Under the pieces are notes generated by a model. The model saw only the letters and a program-made list of their open reading frames with translations, searched no databases and was not told the DNA's origin. Positions 18,138 to 27,423 of a DNA stretch of 64,000 bases are shown here, piece by piece (the first letter of the stretch is position 1; each line of letters begins with the position of its first letter). Position numbers and translations under genes: made by a program. The stretch is taken from NCBI GenBank assembly GCA_963697345.1, contig CAVONS010000004.1, positions 124,001-188,000 of the forward strand, given 5' to 3'. Source of the stretch: Prado023 sp963697345. Lineage in GTDB: Bacteria; Actinomycetota; Actinomycetes; S36-B12; CAIYMF01.

Positions 18138-19351
18138 CAGCCCTTGATGCCGCTGCTCGCGACGTTCTCCACGAAGTACCGCTGGGCCAGGAGGAACACC
18201 GTGACAGGCGGGATCATCGCGATCATCACGCCCGCGAGCACCAGGTTCGGTGAATCGGCCGCGCGACCGCCGAGGGTCGCCAGGGTGAGTGCCAGGACGC
18301 TGTTCTCCTGGTTGCCCGAGTCGATGACGATCAACGGCCAGACGAAGGAGTTCCAGGCGTAGAGGAACGAGAACGTCGTCAGGGTGGCGATGGCCGGGAT
18401 CGACAACGGCACCATCACCCGCCACAGGATCTTCCACCGTGAGGCACCGTCGAGGATCGCTGCCTCCTCCAGCTCCTTGGGGATCGTCACGAAGAACTGC
18501 CGCATCAGGAAGGTGCCGTACGCGGTGAACGCGAACGGGATCACCAGGGACACCAGGTCGTTGACCCACCCGATCTCGACCATCAGGCGGTACAGCGGGA
18601 TGATCAGGACGACGAAGGGGATCATGATCGACCCGAGGTAGAGCAGGAAGACCTTGTCCCGGCCCCGGAACTTGAGCCGCGCGAAGGCGTATCCCCCGAG
18701 GATGCTGGTCAGGACCTGTCCGCCGACCACGAGGATGGTGACCAGAACCGTGTTGGTCAGGGCGCGGTCGAAGCCGTTGAGGTTCAGCACCGTGCTGTAG
18801 TTGCTCGTCTGGGGGGAGATCTCCTCCGCCGCTATCACGTCGGCCGAGACGGCGTACACCGGTGGAGCGGTGGGGTCCGCCGGGTCGATGTACGTGCCGC
18901 CGATCCGGGAGCGGTTGTCATAGACCTCGACCTGCTGGCCGTCGACGGTGGCCAGGTAGACGTCCTTGTCCTCACCGTCGACGACAACGACGGTTCCGGT
19001 CGCCTGCAGCGAGTCCCGCGTGCTCACCAGGACGAAGTCCGGGTCGTCGACCATGCGGAACTCGCGAAGGCTCGTGCCGTTCTCCGACCGCGCGAGGTCG
19101 GCGGTGCCGCCTCCGGGCAGAGGCACAGTGAACACGGGCAGCTCGGCCTCGTCGACCGTCACGGTCGCCGGCACACGCGGGAGCATCCTCGGTGGATAGG
19201 TGAAGACATCCTGAGAGGTCTTGAACGACCCGGACAGTGCGAACAGGAACGGCACGAGGACGACCAGGCCCGCAACGATGAGGGTGCCGTAGACGAAGAT
19301 GCGTGCTGACTGGGCCCGCCAGCCGCGGACGGGACGACCTGACCTGGCCAT
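18137..19351 (-). CDS. Sugar ABC transporter permease, MalG type
   Basis: Product of 404 residues. A first membrane span (about 15-37) is followed by an unusually long extracytoplasmic loop (about 45-185). The conserved six-span permease core then has the EAA loop EEAAILDGASRWKILWRVMVP, which docks the ATPase. The C-terminus FVENVASSGIKG is typical. It overlaps the preceding permease and the following galactosidase as TGATG. The loop is longer than in standard MalG proteins (about 280 residues) and may contact the binding protein. The ATPase is presumably a shared MsiK-type protein encoded elsewhere. Confidence 0.88.
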   Translation of the reverse strand: MARSGRPVRGWRAQSARIFVYGTLIVAGLVVLVPFLFALSGSFKTSQDVFTYPPRMLPRVPATVTVDEAELPVFTVPLPGGGTADLARSENGTSLREFRMVDDPDFVLVSTRDSLQATGTVVVVDGEDKDVYLATVDGQQVEVYDNRSRIGGTYIDPADPTAPPVYAVSADVIAAEEISPQTSNYSTVLNLNGFDRALTNTVLVTILVVGGQVLTSILGGYAFARLKFRGRDKVFLLYLGSIMIPFVVLIIPLYRLMVEIGWVNDLVSLVIPFAFTAYGTFLMRQFFVTIPKELEEAAILDGASRWKILWRVMVPLSIPAIATLTTFSFLYAWNSFVWPLIVIDSGNQENSVLALTLATLGGRAADSPNLVLAGVMIAMIPPVTVFLLAQRYFVENVASSGIKG

Positions 19352-21090
19352 CAGCTTCCCTCCACATCGGAGCGCTGAGCTCGGAATTGGGCAAGGGTGA
19401 AGATGAAGATGATCACGAACAGCACCCAGGCCACGGCGCTGGCCTGGCCGAAGCTGTCCTGCTGGAACCCGAGCTGGTAGATGTAGACGACCGGCGTGAG
19501 GGTGGCGTTGTCAGGCGATCCCACGGGAAGTGGCTGGTTCAGGGCGTAGACGATGTCGAAGAGCTGAAGCGCGAGGATCACCGTGGTCACGGACACGAAG
19601 AAGGTGGTCTCCCTGAGCTGCGGGACCGTGACGTGGCGGAACTGCTGCCACGCGTTGCAGCCGTCGAGTTCCGCTGCCTCGTAGAGGTCTCGACCGATGC
19701 CCTGCAGTCCTGCGGTGAACAGCACCGTGTTGAAGCCGAACTGGGACCACACGAAGACGATGCAGACAGCCAGAAGGGCCACATTCGGATCCGACAGCCA
19801 CCCAATCTCGATGCGGTCTGAGAACGGCTCCCCGGGGAGGACCACGTTGAGCAGCTGGCCTGCGCTCGTGATCCCCCAGTTGATGAACCCGACCGTCGCG
19901 TTGAACATCTGCTTCCAGATGAGCGTCACCCCGATGACCCCCGCGACGGCGGGGACGAAGAACACGGTGCGGAAGGACTTCGTGCCCCGGTAGCCGGTGT
20001 TGATCATGACCGCGAGGAAGAGGGCGGACAGCACCGCGGACGGCACGGCGACGACCAGGAAGATGAAGATGTTGGCCATCGACTTCCAGAACAGCGGGTC
20101 GGTTCCACCGAGGACCGAGTCGGAGAACGGAAGCCCGATGATCTCCGTGTAGCCGGGCGCAAGTGCGTCCGCTGAACCAGCGACGTTCAGCGAGAGGGTG
20201 TTGATGTAGTTGTCCAGACCGACATAGACGGCCTCGGTGACCCCATCCCAGTCGTAGAAGGAGATGACCATGGAGAAGACGAGTGGCCCGGCGAAGAAGG
20301 CGAGGAAGCCCAGGAAGTTCGGCGAGAGGTAGAGCCACCCCGTGAGGGCCTCGGCTTGGGAGTTCTCAACAAGGAAGTAGCGGGCTGAGCGGTCGGAGAT
20401 GATCGTTCTCAGCGCAAACCCCGCCGCGACCAGGATCACCAGGCCCGCGACGAAGACGCCGGGATTGGTGCCGATGGCATCCCAGAAGTACGACAGCGCG
20501 CGCTGCGCGCGCATGAGGAACAGCCACCAGGCACTGCCCAGAGCGATGATGATCAGGCCGGCCCGCATCAACCATTGGGCCGCCCGAACGGCCCCCGCGT
20601 TCACATCGTCGTCGGTGGGCAGTGCTCCAGGGGGCAGGAGGCGCTTGTGGATGCGGCGGGCGATCACCCACCACACCACTCCCACGGACACGAGGATCAA
20701 TGCGGGGAACGCCCGCTGGAAGGCACCCGCGAAGACGTCGAGCCCCTCGGCGATCTCCAGTTGGCCGAACAGCACGACGGCTGCGCCGAGGGCGACCAGG
20801 CCACTGACGAGGAAGGACAGTGTCCGGCCGACCCGGACGCGGCGCGCGAGAAGGACAGCGACGAGCAGGTTGACGGCCAGCCCCAACGTGCCGACGACAC
20901 CATAGGCCGTCCGGGGAGCAGCCTCCAGCGACCAGATCCCGGCCGCGACATTGAACAGGACCCAGGCCGAGAGTGCCGCCAGGAGCAGGTGCCAGGCCTG
21001 GACGCCCTTGAGCAGCCGCGCGAAGCCTTCGTCGTCGTCCCACGACGGGCCCGGCCGACGGTCCTCGGTCTCCATGATCACTGCGGTCAT
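19351..21090 (-). CDS. Sugar ABC transporter permease, MalF type, with multi-span N-terminal extension
   Basis: The ATG at 21090 is preceded by GGAGGAG. The 579-residue product is about twice the length of a common actinobacterial MalF-like permease. The N-terminal 250 residues contain five to six hydrophobic spans not typical of the family. The permease core follows, with an EAA-type loop (LYEAAELDGCNAWQQFRHVTVP, about 490-510). Start and stop overlaps with the MalG-type gene indicate one complex. The extension might have come from fusion with a separate membrane protein. Confidence 0.85.
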   Translation of the reverse strand: MTAVIMETEDRRPGPSWDDDEGFARLLKGVQAWHLLLAALSAWVLFNVAAGIWSLEAAPRTAYGVVGTLGLAVNLLVAVLLARRVRVGRTLSFLVSGLVALGAAVVLFGQLEIAEGLDVFAGAFQRAFPALILVSVGVVWWVIARRIHKRLLPPGALPTDDDVNAGAVRAAQWLMRAGLIIIALGSAWWLFLMRAQRALSYFWDAIGTNPGVFVAGLVILVAAGFALRTIISDRSARYFLVENSQAEALTGWLYLSPNFLGFLAFFAGPLVFSMVISFYDWDGVTEAVYVGLDNYINTLSLNVAGSADALAPGYTEIIGLPFSDSVLGGTDPLFWKSMANIFIFLVVAVPSAVLSALFLAVMINTGYRGTKSFRTVFFVPAVAGVIGVTLIWKQMFNATVGFINWGITSAGQLLNVVLPGEPFSDRIEIGWLSDPNVALLAVCIVFVWSQFGFNTVLFTAGLQGIGRDLYEAAELDGCNAWQQFRHVTVPQLRETTFFVSVTTVILALQLFDIVYALNQPLPVGSPDNATLTPVVYIYQLGFQQDSFGQASAVAWVLFVIIFIFTLAQFRAQRSDVEGS

Positions 21091-21133
21091 GCTCGACTCC
21101 TCCACGGTTCCTGGCCGGCTCTTGTCTCACGGA

Positions 21134-21171
21134 TGGGGGTCCCGGGCCCCGCTGGGAACCCGGGACCCCCA
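21134..21171 (-). terminator. 13-bp hairpin between binding-protein and permease genes
   Basis: Perfect arms at 21134-21146 and 21159-21171 (TGGGGGTCCCGGG and its complement) with a 12-nt loop. In binding-protein operons such as malEFG, a hairpin here attenuates transcription or protects the upstream mRNA, so the binding protein is made in excess. There is no U-tract, so full termination is unlikely. Confidence 0.7.
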
Positions 21172-21191
21172 CCGTGCTGGAGCGGCAGCCG

Positions 21192-22523
21192 CTACTCGAA
21201 CGCGGGTGCAGTCACCTTGCAGATCGACTTCTCGTACTCGTCGATCGTGATCTTGCCGTTCATCAGCGCGGTGACCTCGTCACCGGACGCCTTGTCGAAT
21301 GCCGGCCAGTTGCCGCTCCACAGCGGGCCCTCGGCGACAGGATCGTTCTGGATCCCATCGACGAACGCCTGGTTGTTCTCCGGCGGGGTGTAGGTCAGGA
21401 ACGCGTCAATGGCGTCCTGCGACGTGCGCGACGGGATGTTCGCACCGAGCGAGGCGACCTTGTCCTGCACCTCGAGGCTGGTCAGCTCTGCCACGAGCTT
21501 CCAGGCTGCGGCGGGATCAGCTGTCTTGGCATTGATCACGTAGGCACCCCAGAACAGCCAGTCCTTGCCCGGGGCATCCCCGGTCGGCAGCGGTGCGACG
21601 TCCCAGTTGAAGTCCGTGATCTCGCGGCTGCCGGGGGTGGCCCAGCGACCGTTGATGAACATGCCGAGCTTTCCGCTCTTGTAGACCGGCTCCGGATCCT
21701 CACCGAACGCAACGCCGTAGTTGTTGGCGTAGAGGTTCTGGTAGTACTCGATGCCGTTGATCGACTCGGGTGAGTCGAGGTTGCAGGCAGTGCGGTCATC
21801 GTTGAAGAACGAGCCGCCGGCCGAGTTCACGAAGTAGCCCCAGTTGGCCCACCAGCCGCCAGCGCCGAAGCCCTTGACGCCCCCACCGAGATCGGTGATC
21901 GCCTTGGCGGTCTTCTCGAAGGCGTCCCACGTCCACTCACCGTCAGCGGCGAGCTGACGGGGATCGTCCACGCCCGCCTGGTCGATGAGGTCCAGGTTGA
22001 GGTAGAGCGCGAAGGTCGAGACGTCGCGCGGGACGCCCCACACGAAACCGTCCGCCTTCTGGCCGCTGGCCGGATCCACGAGGAGCTGGTCCATCGGCCC
22101 CGCGTAGAAGTCCGCCGCGTTGAAGCCGGCTGCCGCCGACACGTCGCTCGCGTTCAGGATGAGGCCCGCCTTCGCGAAGTCCGCGACGTCGGTTCCGGGG
22201 ATCCAGAAGACATCGGGGGCTGTCCCCGCCGAGAGCTCGGTCTTGAGCTTGTCCTGATAGGGCGATCCCTCGGAGTTGCCGGCCTCGTACGTCAGGTTGA
22301 GCCCGATGTTCTTGGCTGTGATCTCGTCCGAGATGCTGGCGTAGACATCCGCCTCTGCCTGGTTGTCAGGCCGGGTCCGCCAGCGGAGGTCGACGGTCTC
22401 CGTCGCGCTCGACGCCGCCGGTGACTCACCGGTGTCGCCAGAACTATCACTTGTTGTACTTGAGCACGCGCTCAGGGCTAGGGACAGTCCCACGACTGCT
22501 ACCACCCCATGACGGATTCGCAT
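21192..22523 (-). CDS. Alpha-galactoside ABC transporter substrate-binding lipoprotein
   Basis: Product of 443 residues with a lipoprotein signal (MRIRHGVVAVVGLSLALSAC; Cys at about residue 20) and a type I sugar-binding solute protein body (family 1: GTAPDVFWIPGTDVADFAKAG, GMFINGRWATPG). Lipid-anchored outside the membrane, it delivers substrate to the two permeases. It is first in the operon with alpha-galactosidase and near galK, so the substrate is most likely an alpha-galactoside. An AGAGGAA site precedes the ATG. Confidence 0.88.
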   Translation of the reverse strand: MRIRHGVVAVVGLSLALSACSSTTSDSSGDTGESPAASSATETVDLRWRTRPDNQAEADVYASISDEITAKNIGLNLTYEAGNSEGSPYQDKLKTELSAGTAPDVFWIPGTDVADFAKAGLILNASDVSAAAGFNAADFYAGPMDQLLVDPASGQKADGFVWGVPRDVSTFALYLNLDLIDQAGVDDPRQLAADGEWTWDAFEKTAKAITDLGGGVKGFGAGGWWANWGYFVNSAGGSFFNDDRTACNLDSPESINGIEYYQNLYANNYGVAFGEDPEPVYKSGKLGMFINGRWATPGSREITDFNWDVAPLPTGDAPGKDWLFWGAYVINAKTADPAAAWKLVAELTSLEVQDKVASLGANIPSRTSQDAIDAFLTYTPPENNQAFVDGIQNDPVAEGPLWSGNWPAFDKASGDEVTALMNGKITIDEYEKSICKVTAPAFE

Positions 22524-22589
22524 CCCGGATTCCTCTCAGTTCTCTTCCACGACCCGGGCGGGACGTGGCCGTCCGAAGCTCTCCGGTGG

Positions 22590-22607
22590 GCGTCGGCATA
22601 CCGACGC
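22590..22607 (-). promoter_or_regulatory. Operator-like dyad upstream of the alpha-galactoside operon
   Basis: GCGTCGG-CATA-CCGACGC, a perfect 7-bp inverted repeat, lies 67-84 bp upstream of the binding-protein start. It is compatible with a LacI/ROK-type operator. No regulator gene of that kind lies next to the operon. Confidence 0.45.
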
Positions 22608-22790
22608 TCACCAGACAACCGTGACTTTCTGACCATATCCACGCCTGTGACCGAAAGGTGTGCTGGGCAGCAGCCGGAGAACCACGAATTCTCGACCGAC
22701 GGCCGCAGGGCAGTCGCGGGCTCCGAAGCCAACCGGCGACCAGATCCTCGACGGCGAGTCCATGCCCCAGTTCTGGACAGGTTCAGCGCG

Positions 22791-23348
22791 CTACAGCACC
22801 GCCAGGACCCGATCCCGGACCTCGTCAACGGCGCCCATGCCATCCACCTGGACCAGGATCCCGGCCTGTGCGTACACCCGGGTGAGGGGTTCGGTCTGCT
22901 CGGTGTAGACCTCCATGCGCCGACGAATGACCTCCTCGGTGTCATCAGCCCTGCCCTGCTCCTGGGCGCGCTTGAGCAGCCGGGACACGATCTCGTCGGT
23001 ATCCACCGTCAGCTCCACGACCCGGTCCAGGGTCAGGCCCATGTCGGCCAGGGCGGAGTCCAGCACGCCCACCTGGTCCAGGGTTCGCGGGTAGCCGTCC
23101 AGGAGGAACCCGCCGAGTGCGTCGGGCTGGCCCAGGCGTTCGCGCACCATGGCGTTGGTGATCCGGTCGGGGACGTAGTCCCCACTTTCCATGAACATCC
23201 CCGCAGCGATCCCCAACGGCGTCACCTCGGCGAGGTGGGCGCGGAAGAGGTCCCCCGTCGAGATGTGCGGGATGGCCAGCTGCTCGGAGAGCACCTTCGC
23301 CTGCGTGCCCTTGCCTCCGCCGGGGGGACCCATCAACACGATGCGCAT
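22791..23348 (-). CDS. adk: Adenylate kinase, short-LID form
   Basis: The ATG at 23348 gives 185 residues (MRIVLMGPPGGGKGTQ, P-loop at 7-15), near the 181 residues of the mycobacterial enzyme. An ATG 27 bp upstream is possible but has no ribosome site. ISTGDLFR, GFLLDGYPRT and the short LID (ADDTEEVIRRRMEVYTEQT, no zinc Cys cluster) are all present. It interconverts ATP, AMP and ADP. adk normally sits in the ribosomal-protein cluster with secY and map. Here it is alone, so this may be a second copy. Confidence 0.85.
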   Translation of the reverse strand: MRIVLMGPPGGGKGTQAKVLSEQLAIPHISTGDLFRAHLAEVTPLGIAAGMFMESGDYVPDRITNAMVRERLGQPDALGGFLLDGYPRTLDQVGVLDSALADMGLTLDRVVELTVDTDEIVSRLLKRAQEQGRADDTEEVIRRRMEVYTEQTEPLTRVYAQAGILVQVDGMGAVDEVRDRVLAVL

Positions 23349-23498
23349 CAGCCGTGGCCTCTCGTCGGTGTTCATCGCAGTGCATCTGACCGGCGCCACC
23401 CTAGCGGCGGCCATGCGTCCGATGGGGCCTGAACCGTAGTCCGGCAGTCCCCTAGGGTTGACGTGAGCCGCCGGTCAATCCCGGCCGGAGGAGCTGAC

Positions 23499-24365
23499 AT
23501 GACGACCATCTGCGTGACTGGCGCCGGGGGCATGACGGGAACGGCCACAGTGCTTCGCCTTCTCGCCGACGGGTACGACGTGGTCGGCGCCGACCTCGTC
23601 CCGTTGCCCTCGACGCTGCCGCCGCAGTGGTCGTTGCCGGCATTCCAGTATGTGCGCTGCGACCTCACCGACTACGGCGACACGGTGGAGGTCCTCAGTG
23701 GTGTCGACGCCGTGGTGCATCTGGCCAACGTGCCGGCGCCCGGCCTGCGACCCGCCTCGCGAACCATGCACGTCAACACCGCCATGAACACCAACGTGTT
23801 CCTCGCCGCCACTCACCTGGGCCTCCAGCGCGTCGTCTGGTCGAGCAGCGAGACGATCCTCGGCCTGAACTTCGATGCGGTCAACGTGCCCAGGTACCTG
23901 CCGGTCGACGAGGCCCACGCTCCCTATCCGGCCAGCACCTACGCCCTGTCGAAGGTGCTGGCCGAGACGACTGCCCGGCACCTGGCCGATTGGTCCGGGA
24001 TCCCGTTCGTGGGGCTGCGGCTGTCCAACGTGATCCCCCCGGAGACCTACTCCGACTTCCCCCAGGCGTGGGCGGATCCGACGAAGCGCCAGTTCAACCT
24101 CTGGAGCTACATCGACGTGGACGACGCCGCAGCGGCGTGCAGCGCAGCGCTCACCGCAGACGTCGCTGGCGCTGAAGAGTTCATCATCGCCAACCCTGAG
24201 ACCACGATGTCGATCCCCACGCAGGACCTCATCGACCGCTACTACCCCACCGTCGAGGTACGCCGCGTCCTGGGGTCACATGAGTCCCTGCTGTCCAGCC
24301 AGCGCGCCCGCGACGTCCTGGGATTCACCGCCACCCGCAGCTGGCGCGACCACGTGTCGGCCTGA
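23499..24365 (+). CDS. NAD-dependent epimerase/dehydratase, extended SDR
   Basis: The ATG at 23499 follows GGAGGAG. Product of 288 residues with the N-terminal Rossmann motif CVTGAGGMTGTAT, VVHLANV, the active-site Tyr/Lys pair YALSK (about 144-148), and the C-terminal half of sugar-nucleotide epimerases. The substrate is unknown. It is divergent from adk across about 150 bp. Confidence 0.8.
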   Translation: MTTICVTGAGGMTGTATVLRLLADGYDVVGADLVPLPSTLPPQWSLPAFQYVRCDLTDYGDTVEVLSGVDAVVHLANVPAPGLRPASRTMHVNTAMNTNVFLAATHLGLQRVVWSSSETILGLNFDAVNVPRYLPVDEAHAPYPASTYALSKVLAETTARHLADWSGIPFVGLRLSNVIPPETYSDFPQAWADPTKRQFNLWSYIDVDDAAAACSAALTADVAGAEEFIIANPETTMSIPTQDLIDRYYPTVEVRRVLGSHESLLSSQRARDVLGFTATRSWRDHVSA

Positions 24366-24392
24366 CCGCGCCGCATCTGCCAGACCGGCTGC

Positions 24393-25034
24393 CTACGTCT
24401 GCTCGCGCCGCCACAGCAGGTACGAGTACACGATCGGCACCAACGCGGCCAGCAGCACCGCGGCCAGCATCACCCAGATCCCGGTCTCGCCGAGGAGGGC
24501 GCCGATGATCGTGATCACGCCGGCGGCCGTGAACATCCTGGCCCCGAGTGCATGCGTGGCGTCCCAGTTCTGATCGCTGTTGAGGGTCCACGGGGTTCGG
24601 ATACCGATGAAGTAGTTGCGCTTCGCGCGCTTGATCAGCCGTCCCAGACCGATGAGCAGGACCCCCATGACGGGCAGCAGGACGGAGGACATGTTGAACT
24701 GCCAGCCCAGGGCCGCGGCCAGGGTGAGCCCGTACACGAACAGCATGAACACCACGAAGCCGACGACGAAGACGTTGTACGAGCAGCGGAAGGTCTCGAT
24801 GTTGGCCTTCAGCGGGTCGATGGCCGGGATCACGAGCAGCATGAGCGTCAGTCCGGCGGTGACAAGCGGCAGCAGGAACACACCCCACGCCTTGGACATG
24901 TAGCCATCAACCTCACCCGCGGCATTCCAGTGTGAGGGCATCGGGTCGGGCAGCACGGGGTAGAGCAGGACACCGACCACCACTGACAGGGCGACCAGGA
25001 GCAGCGAGATCACCGCGGTCGATCGATTCGACAC
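24393..25034 (-). CDS. SdpI-like membrane protein (DUF1648 + SdpI)
   Basis: The 213 residues contain five to six hydrophobic spans. The N-terminal DUF1648 pattern LPDPMPSHWNAAGEVDGY and the later NYFIGIRTPWTLNSDQNW are hallmarks of the family of SdpI, the Bacillus immunity protein against the toxin SdpC. No SdpC-like toxin is nearby, so an immunity role is not shown. It starts 3 bp past the stop of the upstream LOG-like gene, so it is probably the last gene of that operon. Confidence 0.8.
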   Translation of the reverse strand: MSNRSTAVISLLLVALSVVVGVLLYPVLPDPMPSHWNAAGEVDGYMSKAWGVFLLPLVTAGLTLMLLVIPAIDPLKANIETFRCSYNVFVVGFVVFMLFVYGLTLAAALGWQFNMSSVLLPVMGVLLIGLGRLIKRAKRNYFIGIRTPWTLNSDQNWDATHALGARMFTAAGVITIIGALLGETGIWVMLAAVLLAALVPIVYSYLLWRREQT

Positions 25035-25036
25035 TC

Positions 25037-25492
25037 CTAATCCCCTGCCGCCCGCTGCACGGCGATGGCCACGGCCTCCTCGGCGCTGCCTGCGACGATC
25101 GGCCCGCCCTCGGGCAGGTCCCAGCCGCCGACCATGACGATCGGAACGCCTGCGCGCACCGCGAGCGCGATCTCGCTGAGCGTGCCCCAGGAGCCACCCA
25201 CGCAGATCACCGCATCCCCGGATCGCACGACGAGCCCGTTGCGCAGCTCGCCCAACCCGGTGGGGATGCTCGCGGTCAGGTACGCGTTGGCAGCGCTCCG
25301 GTCACGACCGGGAAGCAGGCCGATCGCGATCCCCCCGGCTTCCTTAGCCCCCTTCGAAGCCGCTGCCATCACGCCACCGTGGCCTCCGGTGACGACAGCG
25401 TGCCCAGCCTCGGCGATGAGTCGCCCGATGGCTTCCGCGGTCGCGGTCTCGGCGGCGGTGGCACTCTGGCCGGGCCCGATGACGGCGATCAT
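25037..25492 (-). CDS. LOG-like Rossmann protein (TIGR00725 type)
   Basis: Product of 151 residues with VVTGGHGGVMAAASKGAKE and CVGGSWGTLSEIALA, the two glycine-rich loops of the LOG/lysine-decarboxylase-like superfamily (TIGR00725 subgroup). Such proteins bind nucleotides, and some release cytokinin bases; the role here is unknown. The start overlaps the stop of the upstream transpeptidase gene by 4 bp (ATGA), so the two are co-translated. Confidence 0.78.
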   Translation of the reverse strand: MIAVIGPGQSATAAETATAEAIGRLIAEAGHAVVTGGHGGVMAAASKGAKEAGGIAIGLLPGRDRSAANAYLTASIPTGLGELRNGLVVRSGDAVICVGGSWGTLSEIALAVRAGVPIVMVGGWDLPEGGPIVAGSAEEAVAIAVQRAAGD

Positions 25493-27351
25493 CGGGCAGC
25501 CCGCAGGACCTGCTCGAGGATCGGCCCGGCGGTCTGGGAGCCCGACTGCCCCTCCTCCACGAAGACAGCGACCGCGAGGTCGCCCTGGTAGGCGATCATC
25601 CAGGCGTGGGTCTGCAACGGCGTCCTCGTGCCGAACTCGGCGGTCCCCGTCTTGGCCCCGACCGGCGGGCCGGGGGCATCGGCCAGGAACGTGGACGTCC
25701 CCTCGGTGACCACCGCCCGCATCATGTCCTGCAGCGCGCCGGCCTCCTGCGCCGTCATCGGCTGGGCCGGCTCCGCTTCCTGAGCCGGGTTGTCGGGGAG
25801 CAGGCGTGGCACGACCGCACGACCCTCAGCGACGGAGCCCGCGACTGCCGCCATGGCCATCGGCGAGGCCAGGACCTTGCCCTGCCCGATCAGGGACGCC
25901 GCCTTCCCCGTCTCGGAGGCCGGCGGCGGGACCTCGCCGAAGTACGCCGGGAAGCCCAGGTCGTGATCCACGCCGAGGCCGAGGGCGGCGGCAGCCTGCG
26001 TGAGGTCCTCACCCGTGAGCTTCTCGTGCTGCGAGACCAGCGCGGTGTTGCAGGAGTTGGCGACCGCCGACCGCAGCGGGATGTCGCCCATCCGGTCCGA
26101 CGGGTAGCCGTCGTAGTTGGTGAACGGCTTGCCGTCGACCACGACCTTCGCTGTGCACGGAATCAGGTCCGCGGGCTGCACACCGGCACGCATCAACGCG
26201 AGCGCGGTGACGACCTTCGTCGTCGAGCCGGGGGGGTACTGCCCGACGGTGGCGGTGCTGTAGCCCTGCGAGCCCGGGCCGCTGGCGGCGGCGAGGATGT
26301 CCCCGGTGGAGGGACGCAGGGCGACGACCGCACTGGCGGGTCCGACGGCGTCCAGCTGCGCCTCCGCGGCGCGCTGCAGCCCCGGGTCGAGGGTCGTGCG
26401 CAGCGGTTGGCCGTCGACCGCGGGGGTGGTGAGCAGCGTCCGTTCCTCGTCGCCCTTCTGCGCCGCGATGATCACCGCGGGCGTCCCACCCAGGAGTTCC
26501 TCGTAGCGGGCCTGCAGGCCGGACAGGCCCACGACGTCCCCGACCCGGACCGTCCCGTCGGAGGCCTCGATGATCTCCGCTGTTGCGGGCCCCGCCCGAC
26601 CCAGGATCGGCGCGGCGAAGTCCCTGGTGGGCGGTAGTGCCACCTCGTCGTCCAAGCCGAGGGCACCGGGGATCGCGTCGACCGCCGACGTGTCGACCTC
26701 CTGAGCGTCGGCAGCACGTAGGACGAGCGCTTCGACGAACGCCTTCGGCCCTGCCTGTTTGACGCGCGTGGCGTACGCCGCCGGATCGATGCCGAGCAGT
26801 TGCGCGAGGGCCCGGGCCGACCCGGCCGCCTCGTCCGCGGGCACCCTGGTCTTGTCGATGCCGAAGCGAACCACCCGGCGTTCCTTGACCAGGGGCACGT
26901 CACCTGCGCCGAGGATGTCGCCACGCTCCGCCTGCTCCGTCGTGAACTCGAGGGACTCGCCGTCGGTCAGCGAGGGCTCGACAAGGGCCGGTGACCACTG
27001 CAGGGTCCACTGCTCGTCGGCCCACGTCAGGTCGGCGGCGGTGTCATAGGCCCAGGGGGTTCCGGGGGTCTGCCACTGCCAGGCCAGGGTGACCGTCGCA
27101 GCGTCGCCGTCCACCTGGACGGCGGTTGCGGTCACCTCGACCGGGAGGTCGTCCATGCCCACCAGGATCGTGTCGAGCTGCTCCTGGGTGGCACCCTCCA
27201 CCGGCACGTCACCGAGTTGGCCGGCGGTCAGGGCCTGGCCGAGCTCTGCGGCGGTCGTCTCAGCGGCCTGGATCCGGGCGTCGTCCGAGGAGCAACCCTG
27301 CAGCAGACCCGCCAGCAGGACGCCCAGGGCGATCATGAGGGGACGAGGCAA
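25489..27351 (-). CDS. Class B penicillin-binding lipoprotein with NTF2-like domain
   Basis: The TTG at 27351 is chosen for the GGAGGAG just upstream. It gives a 620-residue lipoprotein with lipobox Cys at about residue 20. Domains in order: NTF2-like MecA_N (about 25-130), PBP dimerisation domain (about 135-300), and transpeptidase with the SxxK motif in PGSTTKVVTALALM, SxN in ANSCNTALVS and KTGTAEFG. All three active-site motifs are intact. It crosslinks peptidoglycan outside the membrane. The MecA_N arrangement occurs in low-affinity PBPs, so reduced beta-lactam affinity is possible but unproven. Confidence 0.88.
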   Translation of the reverse strand: MPRPLMIALGVLLAGLLQGCSSDDARIQAAETTAAELGQALTAGQLGDVPVEGATQEQLDTILVGMDDLPVEVTATAVQVDGDAATVTLAWQWQTPGTPWAYDTAADLTWADEQWTLQWSPALVEPSLTDGESLEFTTEQAERGDILGAGDVPLVKERRVVRFGIDKTRVPADEAAGSARALAQLLGIDPAAYATRVKQAGPKAFVEALVLRAADAQEVDTSAVDAIPGALGLDDEVALPPTRDFAAPILGRAGPATAEIIEASDGTVRVGDVVGLSGLQARYEELLGGTPAVIIAAQKGDEERTLLTTPAVDGQPLRTTLDPGLQRAAEAQLDAVGPASAVVALRPSTGDILAAASGPGSQGYSTATVGQYPPGSTTKVVTALALMRAGVQPADLIPCTAKVVVDGKPFTNYDGYPSDRMGDIPLRSAVANSCNTALVSQHEKLTGEDLTQAAAALGLGVDHDLGFPAYFGEVPPPASETGKAASLIGQGKVLASPMAMAAVAGSVAEGRAVVPRLLPDNPAQEAEPAQPMTAQEAGALQDMMRAVVTEGTSTFLADAPGPPVGAKTGTAEFGTRTPLQTHAWMIAYQGDLAVAVFVEEGQSGSQTAGPILEQVLRAAR

Positions 27352-27423
27352 CGCGGCTCCTCCGGTTGGGGTGATGACCCGCCCCATCCTGTCAAACCAG
27401 ATGGGTCGCCCAGTGCGCGCGGC

